From positions 310,001-374,000 of the forward strand of contig CAWCIW010000001.1 in the NCBI GenBank assembly GCA_963795825.1: DNA of 64,000 nucleotides, given 5' to 3'. Position numbers and translations under genes: made by a program. This DNA comes from BOG-908 sp963795825 (lineage in GTDB: Bacteria; Pseudomonadota; Alphaproteobacteria; Acetobacterales; Acetobacteraceae). Positions 44,007 through 51,881 of the stretch are shown here, piece by piece; the stretch's first letter is position 1; each line of letters opens with the position of its first letter. The notes below the pieces were generated by a model. It ran no database searches. It saw only the letters and a program-made list of their open reading frames with translations, and had not been told where the DNA came from.

Positions 44007-44942
44007 ATGGCCGGCCAAAAGGGAGCGAGAGTGATACGCGCGGCGCCCGACGACGGCCAGATTGCCCCCGCGTTGCGCGCTGACGGCCCGATGCCCCCGG
44101 CTTTCCACTCCGGCGCGCCAACGCCTACTGCGAACGCCGGCGCGCCAGCGCCTGCTGCGAAGGCCGGCGCGCCAGCGCCTGCTGCGAAGGCCGGCACGCC
44201 AGCGCCTGCTGCGAACGCCGGTGCGCCGGGGCCCGCTTCCCATCCCGGCGCGTCGGCGCCCGCTTTCCACGCCGGCGCGTTTTACGACGGGCCGACCGGG
44301 CAGATGGCCGCCGCCGCCTTGCGCCAACAACTCGGCACGCTGTGGCCGGACCTCACAGGCCAGAGCGTGCTGGGCATCGGCTACCCCGCGCCGTTCCTCG
44401 GCCTGTGGCAACACCAGGCGTATCGCTGCCTGAACGCCACCACGTCCCACCACACCCCGCCGCCGCCCGGCGCCTGCGCCGCCGACGCCACAAGGCTGCC
44501 GTTCCCGGACCTGGCGTTCGACCGCATTCTGGTGATCCACGGTGTGGAGCCGGTGGGGCAGGATGGCCGGCTGCTGCGCGAGATCTGGCGCGTGCTCAAG
44601 GATGACGGCCGCATCGTGGTGGTGGCGCCGAACCGCATCGGGCTGTGGGCGCATGTCGACGGCACGCCGTTTGGCCAGGGCCAGCCGTACAGCCAGGGCC
44701 AGATAGACCGGCTGCTGGCCGACGCCATGTTCCGCGCCGAGCGCCGGGACGTGGCGTTGTTCATGCCGCCTTCCGCATGGGGATTGGTGCTGCGCACGGC
44801 GCGGTTCTGGGAGGCGGTGGGGCGCGCGCTGTTCTGGGATCTGGCGGGGGTGACCCTGACCGAGGCGGTGAAGGATACGTATGCGGCTTTGCCTTTGGGT
44901 GCGCCGGCTGTGCGTCGGGTGGTGCTTTCCGAGGCCGCTTGA
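44007..44942 (+). CDS. SAM-dependent methyltransferase with N-terminal 9-residue tandem repeats
   Basis: 311 residues. Residues about 95-310 form a class I methyltransferase: FYDGPTGQMAAAALRQQL at its start, SVLGIGYPAPFLGL as cofactor loop, PFPDLAFDRILVIHGVEP, LLREIWRVLKDDGRIVVVAPNR. This combination is common in Acetobacteraceae and related alphaproteobacteria, with unknown substrate. The first 90 residues contain six copies of a 9-residue unit (AGAPAPAAK and variants) encoded by a 27-base minisatellite. Homologues usually begin at about FYDGPTG, so the extension looks added. It is divergent from gloB. Confidence 0.78.
   Translation: MAGQKGARVIRAAPDDGQIAPALRADGPMPPAFHSGAPTPTANAGAPAPAAKAGAPAPAAKAGTPAPAANAGAPGPASHPGASAPAFHAGAFYDGPTGQMAAAALRQQLGTLWPDLTGQSVLGIGYPAPFLGLWQHQAYRCLNATTSHHTPPPPGACAADATRLPFPDLAFDRILVIHGVEPVGQDGRLLREIWRVLKDDGRIVVVAPNRIGLWAHVDGTPFGQGQPYSQGQIDRLLADAMFRAERRDVALFMPPSAWGLVLRTARFWEAVGRALFWDLAGVTLTEAVKDTYAALPLGAPAVRRVVLSEAA
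44109..44270 (+). repeat. 27-base minisatellite, six units, in frame
   Basis: Units start at 44109, 44136, 44163, 44190, 44217 and 44244 with exact 27-base spacing. The second to fourth are nearly identical (GCCGGCGCGCCAGCGCCTGC...). The encoded 9-residue units are SGAPTPTAN, AGAPAPAAK, AGAPAPAAK, AGTPAPAAN, AGAPGPASH and PGASAPAFH. Confidence 0.85.
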
Positions 44943-44967
44943 TCGTGAGGGGGTCTAGGCAAGAGGA

Positions 44968-45006
44968 ATCACCAAGGACGCCAAGGAAGAGCAAGGGCAC
45001 CAAGAG
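44968..45006 (+). repeat. CCAAGGACGCCAAGG-family repeat, copy 3
   Basis: ATCACCAAGGACGCCAAGG then AAGAGCAAGGGCACCAAGAGG, just after the methyltransferase gene. Confidence 0.6.
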
Positions 45007-45135
45007 GTGTCGTCCGGTTAACGATGGCTCGTTTGCACCCGGTGGTTTGTTGGCTTCGCCGAAGTGGCGGGCTTGGCGACGCAGTCTGATTTGAAATGCT
45101 TGGGATAGCGTTCCGCTTGCCGCACGGTCCCGGCC

Positions 45136-45172
45136 TCTTGGCGTCCTTATCTGCCTTGGCGTCCTTGGCGCT
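45136..45172 (-). repeat. CCAAGGACGCCAAGG-family repeat, copy 4
   Basis: Inverted: CTTGGCGTCCTTATCTGCC then TTGGCGTCCTTGGCGC. First member of the local 110-base duplication. Confidence 0.55.
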
Positions 45173-45245
45173 AAATCTGGCTTGTGTGTTTGCTCTCTCA
45201 AACACACGAAGTCCGGTGTGCGCTTGCCCCAGAGTCCCGGCCTCG

Positions 45246-45281
45246 TGGTGCTCTTGTCTGCCTTGGCGTCCTTGGTGATGA
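45246..45281 (-). repeat. CCAAGGACGCCAAGG-family repeat, copy 5
   Basis: Inverted: GTGGTGCTCTTGTCTGCC then TTGGCGTCCTTGGTGATG. Second member of the local 110-base duplication, preceding rplY. Confidence 0.6.
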
Positions 45282-45408
45282 AACCTTTCTTGCGCGTCCC
45301 GCCGCCGGATCGCACAAATCCCATCTTGCCATCCAGCCCACGCCCCGCTACCACCGCCCGCTACGCTGGCACCCCTGGAGGCCGGCGTGTTTCACGTTGG
45401 AGCTTCTC

Positions 45409-46107
45409 ATGGCCAATTTTGTCACGATCGAAGCCGAGGCGCGTGCGCGAGCCGGTAAGGGGGCGGCGCGTGCGACCCGGCGGGCAGGACGTGTTCCTGC
45501 TGTAATATACGGCGCCAAGCAGGCCCCGGCGATGATTTCCCTCGAACCCAAGGCGGTTCTGAACGAGCTCAAGAAGGGCGGCTGGCGCTCGCGGCTGTTC
45601 GAGCTGAAGGTGGACGGCGTGTCCGAGCGCGCGCTGATGCGCGACGTGCAGTTTCATCCCGTCACCGACGTTGCCGAACACGTCGACTTCCAGCGCCTGG
45701 CGGCCGGCGAGCAGATACGCGTGTCGGTGGCCGTGCACTACACCAACGAGGCGACGAGCCCCGGCCTGAAGAAGGGCGGCGTGCTGAACGTGGTGCGTCA
45801 CACGGTGGAAGTCTGGGCCGATCCGGAGAGCGTTCCCGCGTTCTTCGAGGCCGATCTCGGCGCGCTGGACATCAACGACAACGTGCGCTGGCACAACCTG
45901 ACGGGCACCGGCGACGCGCGGCCGACGATCGCCGACCGCGATTTCGTGGTGGCGACGGTGGCCCCGCCGACGCGCTCGGCGGAATTGGCCGAGCCGGTGG
46001 CGGCTGCGGCGGCGGCGGCTCCGGCCAAGGGGACAAAGGCGCCTGCCAAGGCGGCGGCTCCTGCGGCCAAGGCTGCGCCGAAGCCGGCAGCTGCGAAGAA
46101 GAAGTAA
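45409..46107 (+). CDS. rplY: 50S ribosomal protein L25/general stress protein Ctc
   Basis: 232 residues. L25 binds 5S rRNA. The N-terminal domain has ARAGKGAARATRRAGRVPAVIYG, and the C-terminal Ctc/TL5 domain has RDVQFHPVTDVAEHVDFQRL. The final 40 residues are Ala/Lys/Pro-rich, a usual extension in alphaproteobacteria. ATG 45409 is set by GGAG nine bases upstream; an open frame continues far upstream through repeats and is not coding. pth follows after a three-way-junction repeat. Confidence 0.94.
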   Translation: MANFVTIEAEARARAGKGAARATRRAGRVPAVIYGAKQAPAMISLEPKAVLNELKKGGWRSRLFELKVDGVSERALMRDVQFHPVTDVAEHVDFQRLAAGEQIRVSVAVHYTNEATSPGLKKGGVLNVVRHTVEVWADPESVPAFFEADLGALDINDNVRWHNLTGTGDARPTIADRDFVVATVAPPTRSAELAEPVAAAAAAAPAKGTKAPAKAAAPAAKAAPKPAAAKKK

Positions 46108-46217
46108 GGCCAGGGGCTCTGCCCCTGGACCCCGCTAAGGACAGTCGTCCTTAGAACCTCTACGAAAGGGGGTCTGGGGCCGAGGCCCCAGCGGGTCCAG
46201 GGCAGAGCCCTGGCCTT
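46106..46217. repeat. Large inverted repeat forming a three-way junction between rplY and pth
   Basis: The outer arms (AAGGCCAGGGGCTCTGCCC... at 46106-46136 and its near-exact complement at 46190-46217) enclose two perfect smaller hairpins, CTAAGGAC-AGTC-GTCCTTAG (46135-46154) and CTGGGGCC-GA-GGCCCCAG (46174-46191). It starts at the rplY stop codon. It is unrelated to the TTTTTCGAGAAAAA family. Confidence 0.75.
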
Positions 46218-46224
46218 CCTTGCT

Positions 46225-46800
46225 ATGTTTCTATGGGTAGGCCTAGGCAACCCCGAACCCGCCATGGCGCGCCAACGCCACAATATCGGCTTCATGGCGC
46301 TGGACCGCATAGCACAGCGCCACAGCTTCTCCCCCTGGCGTCAACGCTTCCGCGGCCTGAGCGCCGAGGGCACGATCGCCGGCGAGAAAGTAATCGCGCT
46401 GAAACCGCTCACCTACATGAACGATTCCGGCCACAGCGTTCAGCCCGCCGCCGCGTTCTACAAACTCGCCCCCGAGGCGATCACCGCCTTCCACGACGAG
46501 CTGGACCTCATCCCAGGCAAGATACGCGTCAAGCGCGGCGGTGGAGCGGCCGGCCATAACGGCTTGCGCAGCATGGATCGCACGCTCGGGTCTCCCGAGT
46601 ATTGGCGCGTGCGCCTGGGCATCGGCCATCCTGGCGACAAAGCGCGCGTGACCGGCTGGGTGCTTGGCGATTTCGCGAAATCGGACGCCGCCTGGCTGGA
46701 CCAGTTGCTGGACGCGGTGGCGGACACTGCGCCGTTGCTGGCGCAGGGCCGGCCGGAAGATTTCGCCACGCGTGTCTCGGAACTGGCGCGGCCGGCGTAG
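46225..46800 (+). CDS. pth: Peptidyl-tRNA hydrolase
   Basis: 191 residues, normal length. It releases tRNA from peptidyl-tRNAs dropped by stalled ribosomes. The motifs include WVGLGNPEPAMARQRHNIGFMALD (with the catalytic His in RHNIGF), LKPLTYMNDSGHSVQ, FHDELDLIPGKIRVKRGGGAAGHNGLRSM and VRLGIGHPGDK. The neighbouring rplY-pth arrangement is conserved. The usual next gene, ychF, is displaced by 3.5 kb. Confidence 0.95.
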   Translation: MFLWVGLGNPEPAMARQRHNIGFMALDRIAQRHSFSPWRQRFRGLSAEGTIAGEKVIALKPLTYMNDSGHSVQPAAAFYKLAPEAITAFHDELDLIPGKIRVKRGGGAAGHNGLRSMDRTLGSPEYWRVRLGIGHPGDKARVTGWVLGDFAKSDAAWLDQLLDAVADTAPLLAQGRPEDFATRVSELARPA

Positions 46801-46950
46801 GCAAGGCAAGCAGTCCCTTTTCGAGAAAAAGGACCAAAAAGCTTTTGTCTCCTGCCCCGGGGCAAGCACGCGCGCCAGGTAATGAGCCGGCGATAGCGGA
46901 GCAAAAGTCTTTTGCTTCTTTTCTTCAGAAAAGAAGGCCTTGCCTTACCC
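46799..46950. repeat. Nested palindromic element 22 (mixed)
   Basis: Left head with one mismatch (GTCCCTTTTCGAGAAAAAGGAC), right head CTTCTTTTCTTCAGAAAAGAAG. The core is unlike either standard arm (CTCCTGCCCCGGGGCAAGC, GATAGCGGAGC). It begins at the pth stop codon. Confidence 0.7.
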
Positions 46951-47021
46951 GCTTCCGGCACACCGCGGAAAACCCCATATCTCGCCGACCTGACGAAGCG
47001 CCTGGGGAACAAGATTCCGTT

Positions 47022-47555
47022 TTATCGCAGCAGCGGACTACTTCTTTTCGGAACCGCTTGGTGTTTCGCTTCCGCCAGTTCCTTCAGCGCGCGCAGCCAA
47101 TCCTCATGCGCCGAGAGCAAATTGCGGCGCGTGCGCGGCCCCAGTACACGAAGCAGCAAGCCGCTTTGCGCCTCTTCGGTGATCACGCGGCAGCCGCCTG
47201 GGATCGGGTCGATGAACCAGGCATGCGCGCCGCCCGTGCCGGCCGGTCCCCCCGCCGCCCAAACGAGGTGACGCGAGGGTTCGAACGTGACGATCTCAGG
47301 CTCGAAGAAAAACCCGATCGTCTTGAAGCGGAATTTGCCGCCTGCGCTCAGGCGCGGGCCGCCGCGCAGCACGGACACGTCCGAGCAGTGCCTGTACCAG
47401 ACCGGCCACCCGGTGCAATCTACCAGAAGCGACCAGATTTCGTCCGGCGAGGCTGCGATATCGATGGTGTTCTGCGTGAAGACCTGTGCCGTGCTCGGCT
47501 TGTAGCGCGCCGGCCAGGTGATGCGCGGGTCCGGACTCTGCTGGCTTGCTGTCAT
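47022..47555 (-). CDS. SRPBCC (START-like) family protein
   Basis: 177 residues. The SRPBCC fold is indicated by VFTQNTIDIAASPDEIWSLLVDCTGWPVWYRHCSDVSVL at the beginning, GGKFRFKTIGFFFEPEIVTFEPSRHLVWAAG in the middle, and the final amphipathic helix EDWLRALKELAEAK. Proteins of this family bind hydrophobic ligands in a closed cavity; the ligand is unknown. It is three bases downstream of the short-chain dehydrogenase gene and probably co-transcribed with it. Confidence 0.8.
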   Translation of the reverse strand: MTASQQSPDPRITWPARYKPSTAQVFTQNTIDIAASPDEIWSLLVDCTGWPVWYRHCSDVSVLRGGPRLSAGGKFRFKTIGFFFEPEIVTFEPSRHLVWAAGGPAGTGGAHAWFIDPIPGGCRVITEEAQSGLLLRVLGPRTRRNLLSAHEDWLRALKELAEAKHQAVPKRSSPLLR

Positions 47556-47558
47556 GCG

Positions 47559-48422
47559 CTACGTTCCCGCGGAGGCTGACGCCGCCCAATCCGCCAGACC
47601 CAGGCCGGACAGAACCGCGGTCCTGAACCCCTCGAACTCCTGGCTCTTGTAGGCCGGGATGAGCCGGCGCGCGTCGGCGCCCGCCACGTAGCGGAATTTC
47701 GGGGCAGAAGCCGTCGCCGCCTCGAACACCAGGTCAGCCACTTCTTGCGGATCGGCCGTGCCCTGGGCCGCGCGGGAGAACGACTGCATGGCCGCGCGAA
47801 ACCGCTGGGCATGGGGCCAATGCGGCGAAGTCTCGTCGAAATCCGGTGACCGCACCACGTTGTTGCCGAAATCCGTGGCGAACACGCCAGGCTCCACCAC
47901 TGCGACACGCACGCCGAACGGCGCCAGCTCGAACCACAAGCCCTCGGACAGCGACTCCACCGCGTGTTTGCTTGCGGCATAGGCGGCCGTGTAGCCCAGC
48001 GTCACCCAGCCCAGCACCGAGGAGAGATTGACGATGGCGCCGCTCTTGCGCGCCCGCATCTCCGGCGCCACCGCACGGACCATCCGGACGACGCCCATGA
48101 CGTTGGTGTCGAACTGCCGGTGCAGCAGCTCGTCGGAGAGTGAATCCACCGGACCCGCAACCTCGAAGCCGGCATTGTTGACGAGCACGTCGACCGGGCC
48201 CGCCTTGCGCGCCTCTGCCAGTGCTGCGTCGATCAGCGCCTGGTCCGTGACATCGAGGTGGACCGGGCGCACCGCGGGCAATTCCTGCGCCAGCGCATAC
48301 AGGTCGCCAGCACGTTCTTTCGAGCGATACCCCGCATGCACGACGTGGCCTGCCGTGGCGAATGTCCGGGCCGTCAGAAGCCCGAAACCGCTGTTTGCGC
48401 CGGTGATGACGATATTGGCCAT
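47559..48422 (-). CDS. Short-chain dehydrogenase/reductase
   Basis: 287 residues. Classical SDR: cofactor motif TGANSGFGLLTA, VNNAGFEVAGP, catalytic serine in NLSSVLGWV, and YxxxK in YAASKHAVESL. The region after this (VAVVEPGVFATDFGNN) is the substrate-side loop. The substrate is unknown. It is transcribed divergently from the epimerase-like gene, from a 94-base gap holding an operator-like inverted repeat, and is followed by the SRPBCC gene. Confidence 0.88.
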   Translation of the reverse strand: MANIVITGANSGFGLLTARTFATAGHVVHAGYRSKERAGDLYALAQELPAVRPVHLDVTDQALIDAALAEARKAGPVDVLVNNAGFEVAGPVDSLSDELLHRQFDTNVMGVVRMVRAVAPEMRARKSGAIVNLSSVLGWVTLGYTAAYAASKHAVESLSEGLWFELAPFGVRVAVVEPGVFATDFGNNVVRSPDFDETSPHWPHAQRFRAAMQSFSRAAQGTADPQEVADLVFEAATASAPKFRYVAGADARRLIPAYKSQEFEGFRTAVLSGLGLADWAASASAGT

Positions 48423-48453
48423 GGTTGTTCCTCCCGTTTACCGCGACGAGATA

Positions 48454-48479
48454 TTGACATATTCGACTATTTACGTCAA
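48454..48479. promoter_or_regulatory. Operator-like inverted repeat in divergent gap
   Basis: TTGACATA...TACGTCAA style half-sites: TTGAC at 48454-48458 and GTCAA at 48475-48479 with partial symmetry inside (TTGACxTA...TAxGTCAA). It lies midway between two divergent oxidoreductase genes. A TetR gene sits nearby (49584-50171) and is the natural candidate to bind here. Confidence 0.45.
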
Positions 48480-48516
48480 ACAGTCAGTACGGCACAGGCA
48501 ATCAGGTGAGAGCATC

Positions 48517-49560
48517 ATGGCGGCGGCAGATCGGGTATTGGTGAGCGGTGGCTCCGGCTACATTGCGGGCTTCTGCATCGCGCAGCTCCTCCGCGAGGGC
48601 GCGTCCGTCGTCACGACGGTGCGCGATCCCGGTCGCGAAACCGCACTCCGGACGGCGATCGGCAAGATTGTGCGTGCCGACGAGCGGCTGGACGTCGTGG
48701 TCGCCGACCTGAATGACGATGCCGGCTGGCGGGAAGCCAGCGCCGGCTGTTCAGGCGTTCTGCATGTGGCGTCCCCGATCCCCACCCGCACGCCCAAAGA
48801 CGACGACGAGCTCGTCCGCCCGGCGCGCGACGGTACGTTGCGGGTCCTGGCCGCGGCGCGCAAGGCCGGCGTGCGACGGGTGGTGATGACCTCCTCGAGC
48901 GCCGCGATCTGTTACGGGCATGGTAGCCGCACGCAGCCATTCACCGAGGCGGACTGGTCCAGCCCGCGGGACAGGAGCGACAGCTCCGCCTATGAGCGGT
49001 CGAAGATGATTGCCGAACGCGCCGCCTGGGACTGGCATTCGCGCGAGGGCGGCGCCCTGGAGCTCGTCACCATCTGCCCTGGCGCCGTGATCGGTCCGGT
49101 GCTGGGGCCGGATCACTCGGCCTCCATCGATATCGTGAAATCGCTGCTGGGGAGTGCCATGCCAGGCCTGCCGCGGTTCGGCTGGCCTCTCGTGGACGTG
49201 CGGGACATTGCCGACCTGCATTTGCGCGCGCTCCGCTCGCCGCTCGCGGCCGGGCAGCGCTATATAGGAGCAGGTCCGTTCTACTGGCTGCAGGACGTCG
49301 CGCGGGCGTTGCACCAGCGCGTGCCGGACCTGGCCAGCACCGTACCCGTGCGCCGGCTGCCGAGCCTGCTGGTGCGGCTTGCTGCCCTGCGGAACCCGTT
49401 GATACGAGACAGGCTCTATGAGCTCGGCAAGTTCCGTCCGGTCTCGTCCGAAAAGGCCAGACAGCAGCTTGGCTGGGAGCCGCGCGGCAATGATGACGCG
49501 ATCGCCGACACGGCGCGCAGCCTCGCGGCGGAGGGTCTGCTCCGATCGGGACCGGCATAG
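48517..49560 (+). CDS. NAD-dependent epimerase/dihydroflavonol-reductase-like protein
   Basis: 347 residues of the extended SDR fold. The N-terminal motif VLVSGGSGYIAGFCIAQLL is followed by HVASPIPTRTPKDDDELVRPARDGT (typical of dihydroflavonol reductase and related enzymes), MTSSSAAICYG and the catalytic YERSK motif in SSAYERSKMIAE. GWPLVDVRDIADLHLRAL is the substrate-domain entry. Such enzymes reduce aldehydes or ketones with NADPH. ATG 48517 is used. It forms an accessory block with the SDR, SRPBCC and TetR genes. Confidence 0.85.
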   Translation: MAAADRVLVSGGSGYIAGFCIAQLLREGASVVTTVRDPGRETALRTAIGKIVRADERLDVVVADLNDDAGWREASAGCSGVLHVASPIPTRTPKDDDELVRPARDGTLRVLAAARKAGVRRVVMTSSSAAICYGHGSRTQPFTEADWSSPRDRSDSSAYERSKMIAERAAWDWHSREGGALELVTICPGAVIGPVLGPDHSASIDIVKSLLGSAMPGLPRFGWPLVDVRDIADLHLRALRSPLAAGQRYIGAGPFYWLQDVARALHQRVPDLASTVPVRRLPSLLVRLAALRNPLIRDRLYELGKFRPVSSEKARQQLGWEPRGNDDAIADTARSLAAEGLLRSGPA

Positions 49561-49583
49561 GGCCCGTCTCGTCCGCGTCCACG

Positions 49584-50171
49584 TCAGGCGGGATCGGCGT
49601 TCGTTTCAGGTCCTGTCACCCACTCCACTAGCCGGCCGAGCCGCGCATCGAAATGCGCTTTTGAAACGTGCAGTTCGCCCGAGCGCATCAGACCTTTGGC
49701 CGCGGCGATGAGCGTGTCCGCCGCCGCATCCACCGCCTCGCTTCGCCCAAATCGCCGGAACGCCTGCACGACGATCGCCTGAAAGGCTTCGTCGGCGGCG
49801 CGGGTGGCTGGCCCGGTCAGACGATGCGACGCGTCCAGAAGCTCCACGCCATGCGGGCCTTTCGCGGCGAGCTCGAGTATGAGGCCGAACTTCACCTGCA
49901 GCAGGCCCGCCAGAGCGGTGCGCAAGGTGGCGCTGGCCGCCAGCACCGCGGCCGCCTCGCCTGCCGTACGTGCGTGGAGCTTGTCGACGACCGCGCGGAG
50001 AACCTCCTCCTTGCCCGGGAAATAGTGATATAGCGCCGTCCGCGATACCCCGGCGCCGGCTGCGATATCGGCCATGCCCACGCGCTCGTAACCGTAGCGC
50101 AGGAAGACCGCGCTTGCGTTATCCAGGATGCGGCTGCGACGGTCGCGGGCCTCGTCGTTGTCGTCGCGCAT
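49584..50171 (-). CDS. TetR-family transcriptional regulator
   Basis: 195 residues. The N-terminal helix-turn-helix is RRSRILDNASAVFLRYGYERVGMADIAAGAGVSRTALYHYFPGKEEVLRAV, matching the TetR consensus. The C-terminal ligand domain is not assignable to a subfamily. It lies just downstream of the epimerase-like gene on the opposite strand and probably controls the divergent SDR/epimerase promoter region at 48423-48516. Its start ATG 50171 is the first Met of the frame. Confidence 0.88.
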   Translation of the reverse strand: MRDDNDEARDRRSRILDNASAVFLRYGYERVGMADIAAGAGVSRTALYHYFPGKEEVLRAVVDKLHARTAGEAAAVLAASATLRTALAGLLQVKFGLILELAAKGPHGVELLDASHRLTGPATRAADEAFQAIVVQAFRRFGRSEAVDAAADTLIAAAKGLMRSGELHVSKAHFDARLGRLVEWVTGPETNADPA

Positions 50172-50202
50172 GGGTGTCAGTATAGCTTCGGTGTCAGGCG
50201 GG

Positions 50203-50272
50203 AAAGCAAGGCAGGCCCTGCTTTTCTGAAGACATCAAGCAAAAGACTTTTGCTCCGCTGTCGCCGGCGCGC
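50203..50272 (+). repeat. Nested palindromic element 23 (eroded left half)
   Basis: CCTGCTTTTCTGAAGACATCAAGC is a damaged head (stem mismatches in the 3' half); CAAAAGACTTTTGC and TCCGCTGTCGCCG follow. It lies upstream of ychF and of the TetR gene, an unusual position for the family. Confidence 0.5.
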
Positions 50273-50360
50273 GATTGCCGCTTGCCTGCGCCGCACGCGC
50301 AAGGCTTGTGGTGGAAAACCAATACGCTGAGACACAAAGCTGATTTCCGGAGAGCCATAG

Positions 50361-51455
50361 ATGGGTTTCAACTGCGGCATCGTGGGCCTGCCGAATGTCG
50401 GCAAATCCACCCTTTTCAACGCGCTGACCGCCACCGCCGCGGCACAGGCCGCCAACTACCCGTTCTGCACCATCGAGCCGAACGTGGGCCGCGTCGCCGT
50501 GCCCGATCCGCGCCTGGCCGCACTCGCCGAGATCGGCAAATCGATCAAGATCGTGCCCACCAGCCTGGAGGTGGTGGACATCGCCGGCCTGGTGCGCGGC
50601 GCCAGCCGCGGCGAGGGCCTGGGCAACAAATTCCTCGGCAACATACGCGAGGTGGACGCCATCATCCACGTGCTGCGCTGCTTCGAGGACCCCGACGTGA
50701 CGCATGTGGAGGGCTCGATCGACCCGGTGCGCGACGCCGAGACGATCGAGACCGAGCTGATGCTGGCCGACCTGGACAGCCTGGAGAAGCGCATCGTGCC
50801 GCTGCAGAAAAAGGCGCGCGGCAACGATCGCGAGGCGGCGGCCACGGTGGCGCTGATGGAGCCGATCATCGCGGCACTCCAGGCCGGCCGCCCGGCGCGC
50901 ACCGCCATCCCGCCCGGCGAGGAACTGGCCGTCAGCCGGCTGCAGCTGATGACCAGCAAGCCGGTGCTCTACGTGTGCAACGTGGAGGAGGCCGCAGCCG
51001 CCACCGGCAACGCGCAGTCCGAGCGCGTGGCTGACCTGGCGCGTAAGGAAGGCGCGGCCTGCGTCGTGGTATCGGCCGCGATCGAGGCGGAGGTGAGCAC
51101 GCTGCCGGAAGCCGACCGCGCGGAGTTCCTGGGCGGGCTGGGCCTGGCCGATAGCGGGCTGGACCGGGTGATAAGCGCCGGCTACGGCCTGCTCGGGCTG
51201 ATCACCTATTTTACCGTCGGGCCGAAGGAGACGCGCGCCTGGACGATCATCGCCGGAACCCGCGCGCCGCAGGCGGCCGCCGTGATCCACAACGATTTCG
51301 AGCGCGGCTTCATCGCCTGCGAGACGATCGCTTACGACGATTACGTATCGCTGCGCGGGGAGACGGGGGCGAAGGATGCCGGCAAGATGCGGGTGGAGGG
51401 GCGGGAGTATGTGGTGAAGGACGGCGACGTTCTGCTGTTCCGGTTCAACGTCTAG
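50361..51455 (+). CDS. ychF: Redox-regulated ATPase YchF (Obg family)
   Basis: 364 residues. The Obg-type P-loop GFNCGIVGLPNVGKSTLFNALT, the ANYPFCTIEPNVG switch, DIAGLVRGASRGEGLGNKFLGNIREVDAIIHVLRCF and the C-terminal TGS domain (TYFTVGPKETRAWTI, VIHNDFERGFI) are all present. YchF prefers ATP and binds ribosomes. The ATG at 50361 follows CCGGAGAGCC. Its normal neighbour pth is 3.5 kb upstream, separated by an inserted accessory block. Confidence 0.96.
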   Translation: MGFNCGIVGLPNVGKSTLFNALTATAAAQAANYPFCTIEPNVGRVAVPDPRLAALAEIGKSIKIVPTSLEVVDIAGLVRGASRGEGLGNKFLGNIREVDAIIHVLRCFEDPDVTHVEGSIDPVRDAETIETELMLADLDSLEKRIVPLQKKARGNDREAAATVALMEPIIAALQAGRPARTAIPPGEELAVSRLQLMTSKPVLYVCNVEEAAAATGNAQSERVADLARKEGAACVVVSAAIEAEVSTLPEADRAEFLGGLGLADSGLDRVISAGYGLLGLITYFTVGPKETRAWTIIAGTRAPQAAAVIHNDFERGFIACETIAYDDYVSLRGETGAKDAGKMRVEGREYVVKDGDVLLFRFNV

Positions 51456-51881
51456 GAAGCGTAGGGAAGCAAGAAAGCAGTCCTTTTTCGAGAAAAAGGA
51501 CCAAAAAGCTTTTGCTCCGACGCCTGCATAAAGGCCTGCGCAGTTTTGTAAGCGCATGGCCGGCGGAGCACGCGCGGACGGTGTTGCAGCCGATACAGCG
51601 CTTGGGATGCAGGCCGTTGTTCTGCAGGTCTGTTCAGACCGTCCTGTGATCTCCGATTTCGAACCACATCACTTCAAGATACTCTGGCTGAACCTCGAAC
51701 TTTCAGGGCTCGGTCGCTCTCGGCAAAGGCAACGTAAGCCCTCCCTGGCCAAATATTCGTAACTAAGCCAATCGAACCGGCGCGTTCTGCAGGTCAGCGC
51801 GCCCGAAGAGCGGCCTGCACTTGGTGCAGCGGCGGGGTAAAAGCTGTGTGGTCCTACTCGAAAACGGCCTACTTTCTCGTC
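51456..51881. other. Intergenic stretch after ychF, with a split element
   Basis: The 426-base convergent gap between ychF and folE holds a good left half of the long element at 51460-51535. A badly diverged right half (AAAAGCTGTGTGGTCCTACTCGAAAACGGCCTACTTTCTCG) lies at about 51832-51885. The 300 bases in between have no gene I can support. Confidence 0.5.

Larger units (their letters stand above)
44943..45408. other. Intergenic stretch built of CCAAGG-type repeats
   Basis: This 466-base gap between the methyltransferase gene and rplY contains three copies of the CCAAGGACGCCAAGG family. Two are in a roughly 110-base direct duplication (45113-45172 and 45220-45282, sharing CGCTTGCC, GTCCCGGCCTC and TCTGCCTTGGCGTCCTTGG). 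A hairpin GTGTGTTTG-CTCTCT-CAAACACAC at 45184-45207 lies between them. No gene is supported. The rplY promoter must lie here or further up. Confidence 0.5.

Noticed and set aside
44109..44270. Possible CRISPR array (regular 27-base repeats)
   Set aside because: The repeats are contiguous without unique spacers, keep a reading frame and lie inside a methyltransferase gene; no cas genes are near.
45184..46107. Extended rplY reading frame starting near 45184
   Set aside because: The extension runs through intergenic repeats and an imperfect hairpin; the ribosome-binding site and family N terminus both place the start at 45409.
46799..50272. Accessory block considered as a phage or genomic island with att sites
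   Set aside because: No integrase, no tRNA junction and no direct repeats at the borders apart from the common palindromic elements.
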